Below, piece by piece: positions 1 to 8,449 of a stretch of DNA of 64,000 nt. The stretch is from assembly GCA_046347155.1 (NCBI GenBank), contig JAXMGT010000001.1, positions 1,816,686-1,880,685 of the forward strand, written 5' to 3'. Positions within the stretch are counted from its first letter, which is position 1, and every line of letters starts with the position of its first letter. The stretch comes from RPQJ01 sp046347155. Its GTDB lineage: Bacteria; Pseudomonadota; Gammaproteobacteria; Steroidobacterales; Steroidobacteraceae. A program made the position numbers and the translations under genes. A model generated the notes under the pieces. That model ran no database searches. It worked only from the letters and a program-made list of their open reading frames with translations, and was not told where the DNA came from.

Positions 1-1876
1 CCTTTTTCATCACGCGCTCGTCGAAACGGGGCTGGCGGGGCGCGTCGTGACCGGTCTCGGCCAGGCAGCGTCCCTTCAGCTCGTCCATCGACTCGAAGCC
101 GCGATCGAAGAGCTTCACGGCGCCACGCTCGGCCCTGAGCTTCGCCCGCAAGGCCTCGCTGGCGGCCACGTCGGCCTTGCCGTTCGACTTGATCACGACG
201 CCGTAGCGGCGGGCGCCCTCGGGCGTCACGAGCCCGGCCTGCACGTCGAACTCCACGCGCCCGATCTCGCGCTCGTACGGGTCGCCGCAGCCACCACCGC
301 CCCAGGTGTCGGCGAGCAGCAGGTCCCCGGCCTCGACCTTGATGTGGTCGATCTTGGACGGCAGGTTCTCGGTCGTGCCGTCGGCGCGCACCAGCGTCTT
401 GCGGCTGCGCGCCCCCGGCAGGCCGCCGTTCACGCCCCACGGGTAGGTGAGCCAGCGGTCGTCGTGGATCGAGATCTCGCCCGGTTCGAGGAACCGATAA
501 CCGATCCTGAGACCGTTGCCGCCGCGGTTCTTGCCGGGGCCGCCGGTGTCCGGGATCGTCTCGTAGATGTCGATCCGCAGCGGGAAGTAGCTCTCGAGGA
601 ATTCGTTCGGCACGTTCGTGAACGACGGCCAGAGCGAGTGGCCGTCCGGCCCGTCGCCGAACGGCTTGCCGGGGATGCCACCAAACGTGATCTGGTAGAG
701 CTGGTACCACTCCCCGTTCCGGTCGTAGCCCGAGTACATGAAGTGCGGGCTGTCCGAGAAGCCGGCCGCGCACATGAAGGCCGGGTTGCCCTGGCCGAGC
801 AGGCCGCCGAGGATGTCGAAGATGCGGCCGAGCGCGTGCGTGCGGCAGCTGAGCGCCGCGGGCTTCAGCGGCTTCAGCAGCGTGCCCGGCGGGATGCGCA
901 CTTCCATCAGGTCGTAGAAGCCGTCGTTGAACAGGATCTGCGGGTCAAACACCATGATCATGTAGACACCCGCGAACATCTTGAACATCTCCTCGTTCAA
1001 CAGGAAGTTGATCGAGGAGATCGACTGCGGGTCGGTGCCCGTGAAGTCGAAGATGCACTTGTCGCCCTCGCGCCACATCGTGCAGGCGATCTTGTAGGGA
1101 CCCATGTTCATGCCGTCGTCGCAGATGTAGTCCTCGAAGTACTGCTTCTTCTCCGGGACCGTCTGGCGGATCAGCTGGCGCATCGCGCGCTTGTTGCGCT
1201 CGAGCATCTCGTCCATCGCCGAGTAGAACACGTCGTCGCCGAAACGCGTCGAGATCTCGACGCAGCGGTTCCCCGCGGTGCGCAACGCCGCGACGATCGC
1301 GTTGAAGTCGGAGAAGTTCCAGGTGGGCAGGCGGCAGTTGTGCAGGACCACCTTGAGCAGGTCCTCCTGCAGCTGGCCGCCCTTGATGATCTTCACCGGC
1401 GGGACGCAGACGCCCTCCTCGTAGACCGTGCGGGCGTCGGTCGGGAGCGAGCCCGGCACCTTGCCGCCGACGTCGGTCATGTGGCCGAACATCGCGGCCC
1501 AGGCGATCACACGGCCGTCCTTGTAGATCGGCATCAGCATCAGCCAGTCGTTCTGGTGGCTGATCGCGCCGTTCACCGAGTACGGGTCGTTCGTGAGGAA
1601 CACGTCACCCTCCTCGACCGTGCCGTCGTAGCCCTGCATGAAGCCCCAGATGAACGACCCGAACTGGCCGACGACCATCTTCCCCTCGAGGTTGGCGATC
1701 ATCGGGAACTCGTCGTGCTGTTCGCGGATGCCCGGGGACATCGCGGTGCGGAACAGCACCGTGTCCATCTCGTAGCGTGCATTCCTGAGTGCGCTTTCGA
1801 TGATGTCGATCGTGACCGAGTCGACCTTCACCTTCTTCATCTTGCGGCTGTTTCGCTGGACGATCTTTGCAGGCAT
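1..1876 (-). CDS. hyuB: Hydantoinase B / oxoprolinase family protein, cut by the window edge
   Basis: Large catalytic subunit of an ATP-dependent hydantoinase (N-methylhydantoinase B family), a cytoplasmic enzyme that opens a hydantoin or oxoproline ring together with HyuA. Translation on the minus strand from the ATG at 1876 begins MPAKIVQRNS and stays open for 625 codons to the left edge, so the C-terminus is missing. Family-typical stretches are visible: LFRTAMSPGIREQHDEF near the N-terminus, TNDPYSVNGAISHQNDW around residue 100, and a glycine-rich DTWGGGGCGDPYER near residue 535. It lies about 35 bases after hyuA in the same direction. Family is clear; the substrate is inferred only. Confidence 0.9.
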   Translation of the reverse strand, partial: MPAKIVQRNSRKMKKVKVDSVTIDIIESALRNARYEMDTVLFRTAMSPGIREQHDEFPMIANLEGKMVVGQFGSFIWGFMQGYDGTVEEGDVFLTNDPYSVNGAISHQNDWLMLMPIYKDGRVIAWAAMFGHMTDVGGKVPGSLPTDARTVYEEGVCVPPVKIIKGGQLQEDLLKVVLHNCRLPTWNFSDFNAIVAALRTAGNRCVEISTRFGDDVFYSAMDEMLERNKRAMRQLIRQTVPEKKQYFEDYICDDGMNMGPYKIACTMWREGDKCIFDFTGTDPQSISSINFLLNEEMFKMFAGVYMIMVFDPQILFNDGFYDLMEVRIPPGTLLKPLKPAALSCRTHALGRIFDILGGLLGQGNPAFMCAAGFSDSPHFMYSGYDRNGEWYQLYQITFGGIPGKPFGDGPDGHSLWPSFTNVPNEFLESYFPLRIDIYETIPDTGGPGKNRGGNGLRIGYRFLEPGEISIHDDRWLTYPWGVNGGLPGARSRKTLVRADGTTENLPSKIDHIKVEAGDLLLADTWGGGGCGDPYEREIGRVEFDVQAGLVTPEGARRYGVVIKSNGKADVAASEALRAKLRAERGAVKLFDRGFESMDELKGRCLAETGHDAPRQPRFDERVMKK

Positions 1877-1911
1877 GTTCGTTTCTCCGGAATCTGGGTG
1901 ACGGACCGCGG

Positions 1912-4038
1912 TCACTTGGCCTTGCGGGGGGCCTTGCCCGACGCACGCTTCGGCTTCGAGGCACCGGCTTTCTTCGGCGCCTTGTAGCCGTCCGGGTAGA
2001 TCAGGATGTTGCCGTAGGCGTCCACTCGACCGTGGTGCTTCGGCAGGATCACGGTCGTCGAGTCCATCTCCATCACGATGGCCGGCCCGGCGATCCGGTT
2101 GCCCGCGCGCAGCAGCGCGCGGTCGTAGACCGTCGCCGTGCAGTCCTTGCCGTCCATGTGGCACTTCTGCCGGCCAACCGCCGCCGCCGCCGGGGACGGG
2201 CCGCCCTTCGCGATCGCCTGGCGCTTGATCCGGATGCCCTTGCCCTGCACGACTGCACGCAGCGCGACGAACTCGTGCTCGAGCGGGAGCGCGAACGTGA
2301 AGAGCCGGGTGTGTTCGGCGTCGAAAGGCTTCCTGATCGCGTCGAGACCCTCCTTCTCGAGCCGCTTCAGGTCCACGTCCACCGTGAGCCTGAGCCCCTG
2401 GCCGTGGTATCGGACGTCGACCTGGTAGCCGAACTCCATCTCGGAAGCCGGCACCTTCTCCGCCGCGAGGCCGCGAGCCGCGTCCTCGGCAAGCGAGCGC
2501 AGCTGCTTCGCGATCTCGCCCTTGGTCGTCGCACCGAACTTGCGGATGTAGGTGCGCGAGGACTCGTCGCGGACCGCAGTCGTCGCATCGCCGAGCGCGC
2601 ACAGCACGCCCGGTCCCGGCGGGATGATCGACGGCCAGGAACCGAGCAGGCGCGACAGCGCGTTGGCGTGCAGCGGGCCGGCGCCGCCGAACGCGATCAG
2701 CGCGTAGTCGCGCGGGTCGTGCCCCTGCTCGACCGAGACGAGCCGCAGCGCGCCGACCATGTTCTCGTTGACGATGTCGTAGATGCCCGCGGCGGCCTGG
2801 CGGACGTTCTTGCCGAGCGCCTTGCCGATCTTCTCGACGGCCTGGTGGGCGAGCGCCCGGTCGAGCTGCATGTCGCCGCCGAGCTTCTGCTGCTCGGGCA
2901 GGTAGCCGAGCACGACGTTCGCATCGGTGACCGTGGGCTCGGTGCCGCCCTTGCCGTAGCACGCGGGACCCGGGTCCGCCCCGGCCGACTGCGGGCCGAC
3001 GCGCAGCGCGCCGGTGAGTTCCGGGACGTGGGCGATCGAACCGCCGCCCGCGCCGACGGTACGGATGTCCACCGACGAGGCTCGCACCGTGACGTCGCCC
3101 ACGGTCGTCTCGCGGCGCAGCCGCGGCTGGCCGTTCATGATCAGCGCGACGTCGGTCGAGGTGCCGCCGACGTCCACGGTCAGCAGGTTCGGGAAGCCCG
3201 CCTGCACGGCGACCCAGAGCGCGCCGGTCACGCCGCCGGCCGGGCCCGACATCAGCAGGTTGACCGGGAAGTCCTCGGCGGAGCGCGCCGACGCGAGGCC
3301 GCCGTCCGAGCGCAGGATGTGGAGCTTGACGCCCTGCGCGCGCGACTCGAGCTTCGTCTTCAGGTTGTGCACGTATTTCTGCACGCGCGGGCGCACGTAG
3401 GAGTTCGCGACCGTCGTGACGGTGCGTTCGTACTCCTGCATCTCGGGGACCACCTCGGACGAGAGCGACACCGGCACGCCCGGCAGCACCTCGGCGGCGA
3501 TTTCCTTGATCCGGCGCTCGTGCGAGTCGTTCGCGAACGAGTTCACGAGCGAGACGGTCAGCGCCTCGATCTTCTTCGCGCCGAGCACCGCGAGGTCGGC
3601 GCGAAGCTTCGCCTCGTCGAGCGCGGTGACGACGTCGCCCTTCGAGCCGACGCGCTCGTCCGCCTCGATCGTGAGCGCGAGCGGCGCCATCGGCAGCGAC
3701 TTGTTGTAGATCACCCAGCCGCCGAGTCCGCCCGGGACGAAGCTGCGCGCGATCTGCAGCACCTGTCGGTAGCCGCGTGTCGTGACGAGGCCGACCCGCG
3801 CGCCGGTGCCCGTGAGCACCGTGTTCGTCGCGACGGTCGTGCCGTGCATGACGTGCCCGATCTCGCCGGGCGCGACGCCCGCCTCCTTGCAGACCCGCTC
3901 GATGCCCTTCAGCACGCCCACGGACTGGTCCGCCGGCGTGCTCGACACCTTCGCCTTCCAGCTCTGGCCGGTCTTTTCGTTCACGAGCAGCAGGTCCGTG
4001 AACGTGCCGCCCACATCGACGCCCAATCGGTATGTCAT
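1912..4038 (-). CDS. hyuA: Hydantoinase A / oxoprolinase family ATPase subunit
   Basis: 708-residue partner of HyuB, with a sugar-kinase/actin-like ATP-binding fold. It is expected to activate the ring carbonyl with ATP in the cytoplasm. Seen directly: GVDVGGTFTD (residues 6-15), HGTT (65-68), SGPAGGV (264-270) and DVGGTSTD (289-296). The last 25 residues are very rich in Lys and Pro, an unusual basic tail. Its ATG overlaps the TGA of the upstream lyase gene (ATGA), so translation is probably coupled. With a CSHase-like amidase encoded nearby, N-methylhydantoin is the most tempting substrate, but 5-oxoproline or another cyclic amide is possible. Confidence 0.92.
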   Translation of the reverse strand: MTYRLGVDVGGTFTDLLLVNEKTGQSWKAKVSSTPADQSVGVLKGIERVCKEAGVAPGEIGHVMHGTTVATNTVLTGTGARVGLVTTRGYRQVLQIARSFVPGGLGGWVIYNKSLPMAPLALTIEADERVGSKGDVVTALDEAKLRADLAVLGAKKIEALTVSLVNSFANDSHERRIKEIAAEVLPGVPVSLSSEVVPEMQEYERTVTTVANSYVRPRVQKYVHNLKTKLESRAQGVKLHILRSDGGLASARSAEDFPVNLLMSGPAGGVTGALWVAVQAGFPNLLTVDVGGTSTDVALIMNGQPRLRRETTVGDVTVRASSVDIRTVGAGGGSIAHVPELTGALRVGPQSAGADPGPACYGKGGTEPTVTDANVVLGYLPEQQKLGGDMQLDRALAHQAVEKIGKALGKNVRQAAAGIYDIVNENMVGALRLVSVEQGHDPRDYALIAFGGAGPLHANALSRLLGSWPSIIPPGPGVLCALGDATTAVRDESSRTYIRKFGATTKGEIAKQLRSLAEDAARGLAAEKVPASEMEFGYQVDVRYHGQGLRLTVDVDLKRLEKEGLDAIRKPFDAEHTRLFTFALPLEHEFVALRAVVQGKGIRIKRQAIAKGGPSPAAAAVGRQKCHMDGKDCTATVYDRALLRAGNRIAGPAIVMEMDSTTVILPKHHGRVDAYGNILIYPDGYKAPKKAGASKPKRASGKAPRKAK

Positions 4039-4979
4039 GCCCTCACCCCTGTGGTCTCGGACGCCGGCCCCGCGGCCGGTCGTGGAAATGCGCCTGCCTT
4101 CACCAGCATGCCCGGCACCGGACGCCCGAGCTGCTCCTGCAGCCAGTGGCCGGTCTCGATCGCAGCCGCGAGCGAAACGCCGGTCTCGTAACCGGAACGT
4201 TCGAGCATGTAGAGCAGGTCTTCAGTCGGAATGTTCCCGGTCGCGGCCGGCGCGAACGGGCAGCCACCGATGCCGCCGAGGCTCGCGTCGAGCGTGCCGA
4301 CGCCGGCCTGCACCGCCGCGAACGCGTTCGCGAGCCCGGTGTTGCGCGTGTTGTGGAAATGGCAGCGCAGCGGCATGCCGGGCAGCGCCTCGCGCACCCG
4401 GCCGACGATCTCGGTGACCTGTGAGGGCACGCCGACGCCGATCGTGTCGGCGATCGCGATTTCGTGCGGGCGGCCCTCGGCGACGCGCTGGGCCAGTTCG
4501 ACGACGCGGGACACCGGCACCTCGCCCTCGAACGGGCAGCCGAACGCGGCCGACACGGTCACCTGGGCGCGGATGCCCGCCTCTCGCGCGAGCGCGGCGA
4601 TCTCGAGCCACGCGGCCACCGACTCCTCGCTCGACACGCCCTGGTTGCGCCGGTTGAACGTGTCGCTCGCGACGACGGCCATGCCGATCTCGTTGCAGCC
4701 CGCGGCCGCGGCGCGTTCGAAACCGCGGCGGTTCAGCACGAGCCCGACGTAGTAGACGCCCTCGCGCCGCGGCAGTGCCGCGAGCACTTCCTCCGCGTCG
4801 GCCATCTGCGGCACCTTCTTCGGGTTCACGAAGCTCGTGACTTCGATCCGGCGCAGGCCCGCGGCCACCGCGCGATCGATGAATTCGACCTTCGTCACGG
4901 TCGGCACGACGCCGGGCTCGCTCTGCAGCCCGTCGCGCGGCCCGACCTCGACGATCTCGACCCGGCGAACTTCCGCCAT
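4035..4979 (-). CDS. Hydroxymethylglutaryl-CoA lyase family protein
   Basis: 314-residue HMG-CoA-lyase-like TIM-barrel enzyme. The family cleaves HMG-CoA to acetoacetate and acetyl-CoA, or related hydroxyacyl-CoAs. Seen: GPRDGLQ (residues 13-19, catalytic Arg15 and metal ligand Asp16), CHFHN with metal-binding His207 and His209, and the active-site cysteine loop GGIGGCPFAPAATGN (Cys240). The reading frame stays open far upstream, but the start at 4979 is fixed by the family N-terminus and a strong ribosome site (GAGAGGTGAG) just before it. It is the first gene of the minus-strand hydantoinase operon. The true acyl-CoA substrate is unknown. Confidence 0.9.
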   Translation of the reverse strand: MAEVRRVEIVEVGPRDGLQSEPGVVPTVTKVEFIDRAVAAGLRRIEVTSFVNPKKVPQMADAEEVLAALPRREGVYYVGLVLNRRGFERAAAAGCNEIGMAVVASDTFNRRNQGVSSEESVAAWLEIAALAREAGIRAQVTVSAAFGCPFEGEVPVSRVVELAQRVAEGRPHEIAIADTIGVGVPSQVTEIVGRVREALPGMPLRCHFHNTRNTGLANAFAAVQAGVGTLDASLGGIGGCPFAPAATGNIPTEDLLYMLERSGYETGVSLAAAIETGHWLQEQLGRPVPGMLVKAGAFPRPAAGPASETTGVRA

Positions 4980-5036
4980 CTCACCTCTCTCCCGCCCGAC
5001 GGCGCAGCGTCCCGACCGGGTCGCGTCGAAGGTTCC

Positions 5037-5065
5037 TTGACCCCCGCCGGCGACGCCGGTTAAAA
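5037..5065 (+). promoter_or_regulatory. Sigma-70-like promoter for the CoA transferase gene
   Basis: TTGACC (5037-5042), a 17-base spacer and TTAAAA (5060-5065), about 30 bases before the ATG at 5097. It lies in the short divergent gap shared with the hydantoinase operon, so the two directions may be co-regulated. Called from consensus only. Confidence 0.5.
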
Positions 5066-5096
5066 AGCCTGCACCCCTAATGACCGGACATTTGGC

Positions 5097-6308
5097 ATGA
5101 GCGACGCACCCAACGTCAAATCGGGTCCACTGAGCGGCCTCCGGGTCCTCGAACTCGGCACCCTGCTCGCAGGTCCGTTCTGCGGACAACTGCTCGGGGA
5201 CTTCGGCGCCGAGGTCATCAAGATCGAGCCCCCGGGCCAGGGCGACCCGATGCGAGTCTGGGGTCGGGAGAAGGCGAACGGCAAGTCGCTGTGGTGGCCG
5301 GTCGTCGCGCGCAACAAGAAGGCGATCACGCTGGATCTGCGCCAGGCCGAGGGACAGGCGATCCTGAAGTCGCTGGTCGGGCAAGCAGACTTCGTGCTGG
5401 AGAACTTCCGGCCCGGGACGATGGAGAAGTGGGGCCTCGGCTGGGCGGAACTCTCGGCCATCAACCCCCGGCTGATCATGATCCGGGTCTCCGGGTTCGG
5501 GCAGACCGGCCCCTACTCCCGCCAGGCGGGGTTCGGCGCGATCGGCGAGGCGATGGGCGGACTGCGCTACGTCGTCGGCGACCCCTCGACACCCCCGTCC
5601 CGGATGGGGATCTCGATCGGGGACTCGCTCGCCGCCACGTTCGCCTGCGTCGGTGCGCTCGCCGCGCTGCATCACCGCGAGCGCACCGGGCGCGGGCAGG
5701 TCGTCGATTCGGCGATCTACGAGGCCGTGCTCAACATGATGGAGTCGCTGGTCACCGAGTACGACAAGGCCGGCTTCATCCGGGAACGCACCGGCGCGAT
5801 CCTGCCGAACGTGGCGCCCTCGAACGTCTACAAGACCCGGGACGGCATGGTCCTGATCGCGGCCAACCAGGACACGGTGTTCTCGAGGCTCGCCGAAGCG
5901 ATGGGACAGCCCGGGCTCTCGACCGACCCCCGGTACTCGACGCACGGCGCACGGGGCGCCCACCAGGCCGAACTCGACGGCATGGTGGAGGCCTGGACCT
6001 CGACGCTCCCGACCCGCGAGGTGCTGGACCTGATGGACCGCCACGGCGTCCCGGCCGGCCTGATCTACCGTCCGCCGGACATGCTCGAGGACCCGCACTT
6101 CCGGGCCCGTGATGCGATCGTCACGGTGCCCCACCCGGACTTCGGGGAACTCAGGATGCAGAACGTGGCACCGAAGCTCTCCGAAACGCCGGGCTCGATC
6201 CGCAGCCCGAGCCCCGAGATGGGCGAACACAACGACGAGGTCTACCGGGGCCTGCTGGGCCTCGACGAGGCGCGCTACGAGGCCCTGAAGGCCGCGAAGG
6301 TGATCTGA
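5097..6308 (+). CDS. CaiB/BaiF (family III) CoA transferase
   Basis: 403-residue family III CoA transferase, moving CoA between carboxylic acids in the cytoplasm. Seen: the N-terminal GLRVLELGTLLAGPFCGQLL, the GAEVIKIEPPGQGD nucleotide-loop region (38-50), ENFRPG (102-107), and Asp176 in GDSLAA at the place of the covalent catalytic aspartate. The length matches the family. It is divergent from the HMG-CoA-lyase-like gene and followed three bases later by an isochorismatase-type hydrolase. A pairing with the lyase, in which the transferase makes an acyl-CoA that the lyase cleaves, is plausible but inferred. Confidence 0.93.
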   Translation: MSDAPNVKSGPLSGLRVLELGTLLAGPFCGQLLGDFGAEVIKIEPPGQGDPMRVWGREKANGKSLWWPVVARNKKAITLDLRQAEGQAILKSLVGQADFVLENFRPGTMEKWGLGWAELSAINPRLIMIRVSGFGQTGPYSRQAGFGAIGEAMGGLRYVVGDPSTPPSRMGISIGDSLAATFACVGALAALHHRERTGRGQVVDSAIYEAVLNMMESLVTEYDKAGFIRERTGAILPNVAPSNVYKTRDGMVLIAANQDTVFSRLAEAMGQPGLSTDPRYSTHGARGAHQAELDGMVEAWTSTLPTREVLDLMDRHGVPAGLIYRPPDMLEDPHFRARDAIVTVPHPDFGELRMQNVAPKLSETPGSIRSPSPEMGEHNDEVYRGLLGLDEARYEALKAAKVI

Positions 6309-6311
6309 GCA

Positions 6312-6956
6312 ATGCCCACGTCCCTCGAGGACAACTATGCCGCTGGCGGCTTTGGGCGCGGTCTGGCGCCCGGCCGTCGCCCCGCGCTCGTGGTCGTGGA
6401 CTTCGTCAGGGCGTACCTGGTGCCCGGGTCCCCGCTCTACGCCGGGGCCGAGCCCGCCCGGGCCGCCGCCGTCGAACTGCTCGCGGCGGCCCGTGCCGCC
6501 GCCATCCCGGTCATCCACACGAATGTCCGATACCAGCCAGGGGGCCGGGACGGGGGGGTTTTTTACCGCAAGGTGCCGGCACTGGCCTGTTTCCAGGACG
6601 GGACCCACCCGGAACTCGCTGCCTTTGCCGAGGGCCTCGAACCGAAGCCCGGCGAGACGGTCATCACCAAGCAGTACGCGAGCGCTTTCTTCGGCACGCC
6701 GCTGTCCTCCCTCCTGGCGTCGCTCGGTGTGGACACGCTGCTGATCGCCGGTGTCAGTACCAGTGGCTGCATCCGCGCCACCGCCGTCGACGCCTGCCAG
6801 CACGGGTACGTCCCGCTGGTGGTCCGCGAGGCCGTGGGCGACCGCCACCCGGCGCCCCACGAGGCCAACCTGTTCGACCTGCAGGCCAAGTACGCCGAGG
6901 TGGTGACGCTCGAGACCGCTCGCGCGTACCTGGCGGGACTGCCCGCCCGGGCCTGA
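6312..6956 (+). CDS. Isochorismatase-family hydrolase, N-carbamoylsarcosine amidase-like
   Basis: 214-residue cysteine hydrolase of the isochorismatase superfamily. The catalytic triad is visible as Asp30 (ALVVVDF), Lys120 (TVITKQYASAFFGT) and Cys153 (GVSTSGCIRAT). The N-terminal AAGGFGRGLAPGRRPALV resembles N-carbamoylsarcosine amidohydrolases and maleamate amidases. Only three bases separate it from the CoA transferase stop, so it is co-transcribed. Encoded next to HyuA/HyuB, it could take N-carbamoylsarcosine, the product of ATP-dependent N-methylhydantoin opening, to sarcosine, CO2 and ammonia. That assignment is from context. Confidence 0.85.
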   Translation: MPTSLEDNYAAGGFGRGLAPGRRPALVVVDFVRAYLVPGSPLYAGAEPARAAAVELLAAARAAAIPVIHTNVRYQPGGRDGGVFYRKVPALACFQDGTHPELAAFAEGLEPKPGETVITKQYASAFFGTPLSSLLASLGVDTLLIAGVSTSGCIRATAVDACQHGYVPLVVREAVGDRHPAPHEANLFDLQAKYAEVVTLETARAYLAGLPARA

Positions 6957-7041
6957 CGACCTGCGCCGGACCGGCGTCCGGGGCCGTGCTTGGCGGTACA
7001 ATGCGCGGCCATCGGCCCGTCCCGGGCCTGTGAGGACGACG

Positions 7042-8334
7042 ATGAAGAAAGTGAATCTCGTACTGGCCGCCGCGATCGCCGCCGCCGGGATGACCGGTCT
7101 CGCGACCGGGGCGCTCTACCCAGTGCCGGCCGTGGCCGCGGACAAGGCGCCCCCGGGACCGAAGGTCAGCGCCTCGGTCGTCAAGCCGCTCAAGGCGGCG
7201 CAGGAAGCGCTTGCCGCAAAGGACTACGACGGCGCGCTCGCCGACCTGAAGGAAGCCTCCGCCGTCGAGGGCACGTCCGCCTACGACCAGTTCATGATCG
7301 ACGAGATGAGTTGGGTCGCGTACCTGCAGAAGAAGGATTACCCGGCCGCCGCAACCGCGCTCGAGCAGTCGCTCAATTCCGGCTTCGTGCCTGCGGCCGA
7401 CGTGCCGAGCCGGCTCAAGGCGCTGACGCAGCTCAATTACGAGGCCAAGAACTACACGAAGGCCACGGAGTTCGGCGTGAAGTACCTCGAGGCGGTTCCG
7501 GGCGACACGCGCACCGCGCTGATGGTCGACCACGCCTACTACATGAACAAGGACTACGCCGCCGCGAGTGCGCTCGCGCAGAAGGAGATCGCCAAGGGCG
7601 GCAAGCCGGACGAGCAGATGCTGCAGATCTGGCTGCAGAGCGACATCGCGCTCAAGAACAACGAGGGCGCGATGCAGGCGCTCGAGGCGCGCGTCCGCTG
7701 GTACCCGCAGCAGAAGTACTGGGCGGACCTGCTCGACAACACGCTCCCGCAGGTGCGCGGAGACCGTGAACTGCGCGACTTCTACCGGCTGATGCAGCAG
7801 ACGAACACGCTCTCGACGGCCGAGGACTACTCTGAGGCCGCGGCGATGATGGTGTCCGGCGGGTACCCGGCCGAAGCGGTCAAGGTCCTGGAAGCGGGCC
7901 TCGCGGCCAACGTGTTCACGGGCGACGCGCTCGCCCGCGCGAAGGGCGACCTGGATCGTGCCCGGACGACGGCCGCGGCCGACGCCAAGGACCTGCCGGG
8001 TGCGGCCAAGGCGCTGGCCAGCGCGAAGACCGGCAACGAGATGGTCGCGACCGGCAAGCTCTACTTCAGCGCCGGCGACTACGCGAGCGCCGCGGATGCA
8101 ATCCAGAAGGGCCTCGCGAAGGGTGGCGTGGCCGATGCGGACGACGCGAACGCGTTGCTCGGCATCGCGCTCGTGCGCGGCGGCAAGTCGGCCGAGGCAA
8201 AGGCCGCGTTCCAGGCGGTCCAGGCGCCGAGCCTCGTGAAGGTGACGCGGCTCTGGGTGCTGTACATCGACGCGACGACCGCGGCTGTGGCTGCGGCGAC
8301 GCCCGCCCCGGCGACGACCCCGGGCGGCGGCTGA
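7042..8334 (+). CDS. Secreted tetratricopeptide-repeat protein (paralogue 1)
   Basis: 430-residue alpha-helical repeat protein, probably periplasmic. The N-terminus MKKVNLVLAAAIAAAGMTG is a Sec signal, ending near VAAD. The rest consists of TPR-like units such as AALAAKDYDGALADL and LYFSAGDYASAADAI. The ATG at 7042 is preferred over the in-frame GTG at 7030 because GTGAGGA (7030-7036) makes a good ribosome site for it. It is homologous along its whole length to the convergently encoded protein at 8450-9658, most obviously in the shared C-terminal pattern LYFSAGDYA, KGGVADADDA, LLGIAL and GKSAEAKAAF. It probably serves the neighbouring TonB/ExbBD complex. The C-terminus is an Ala/Pro tail absent from the paralogue. 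Confidence 0.8.
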   Translation: MKKVNLVLAAAIAAAGMTGLATGALYPVPAVAADKAPPGPKVSASVVKPLKAAQEALAAKDYDGALADLKEASAVEGTSAYDQFMIDEMSWVAYLQKKDYPAAATALEQSLNSGFVPAADVPSRLKALTQLNYEAKNYTKATEFGVKYLEAVPGDTRTALMVDHAYYMNKDYAAASALAQKEIAKGGKPDEQMLQIWLQSDIALKNNEGAMQALEARVRWYPQQKYWADLLDNTLPQVRGDRELRDFYRLMQQTNTLSTAEDYSEAAAMMVSGGYPAEAVKVLEAGLAANVFTGDALARAKGDLDRARTTAAADAKDLPGAAKALASAKTGNEMVATGKLYFSAGDYASAADAIQKGLAKGGVADADDANALLGIALVRGGKSAEAKAAFQAVQAPSLVKVTRLWVLYIDATTAAVAAATPAPATTPGGG

Positions 8335-8368
8335 CGGCCACGCGCCCCGTTCCCAGGTCGCAAACGAG

Positions 8369-8403
8369 AAGGCCCCCGGCATCGCTGCCGGGGGCCTTTT
8401 TCG
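8369..8403 (+). terminator. Rho-independent terminator after TPR gene 1
   Basis: GGCCCCCGGC (8371-8380), loop, GCCGGGGGCC (8387-8396), then TTTTT. A 10-bp GC stem with a T-run on the plus strand, 35 bases after the stop codon. It also separates the two convergent TPR genes, although the minus side has no good T-run. Confidence 0.9.
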
Positions 8404-8449
8404 TGCCCGACGGATCGGGTACCGGCCGGGGGCCGGCACCCGAACGGGT

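Noticed and set aside
47..4191. Very long plus-strand open frames opposite hyuB and hyuA
   Set aside because: Arg/Val/Asp-rich low-complexity translations that mirror the codon bias of the minus-strand hydantoinase genes; no family pattern.
4980..7001. Upstream in-frame extension of the HMG-CoA-lyase-like gene
   Set aside because: It is antisense to the CoA transferase and amidase genes; the family N-terminus and the ribosome site fix the start at 4979.
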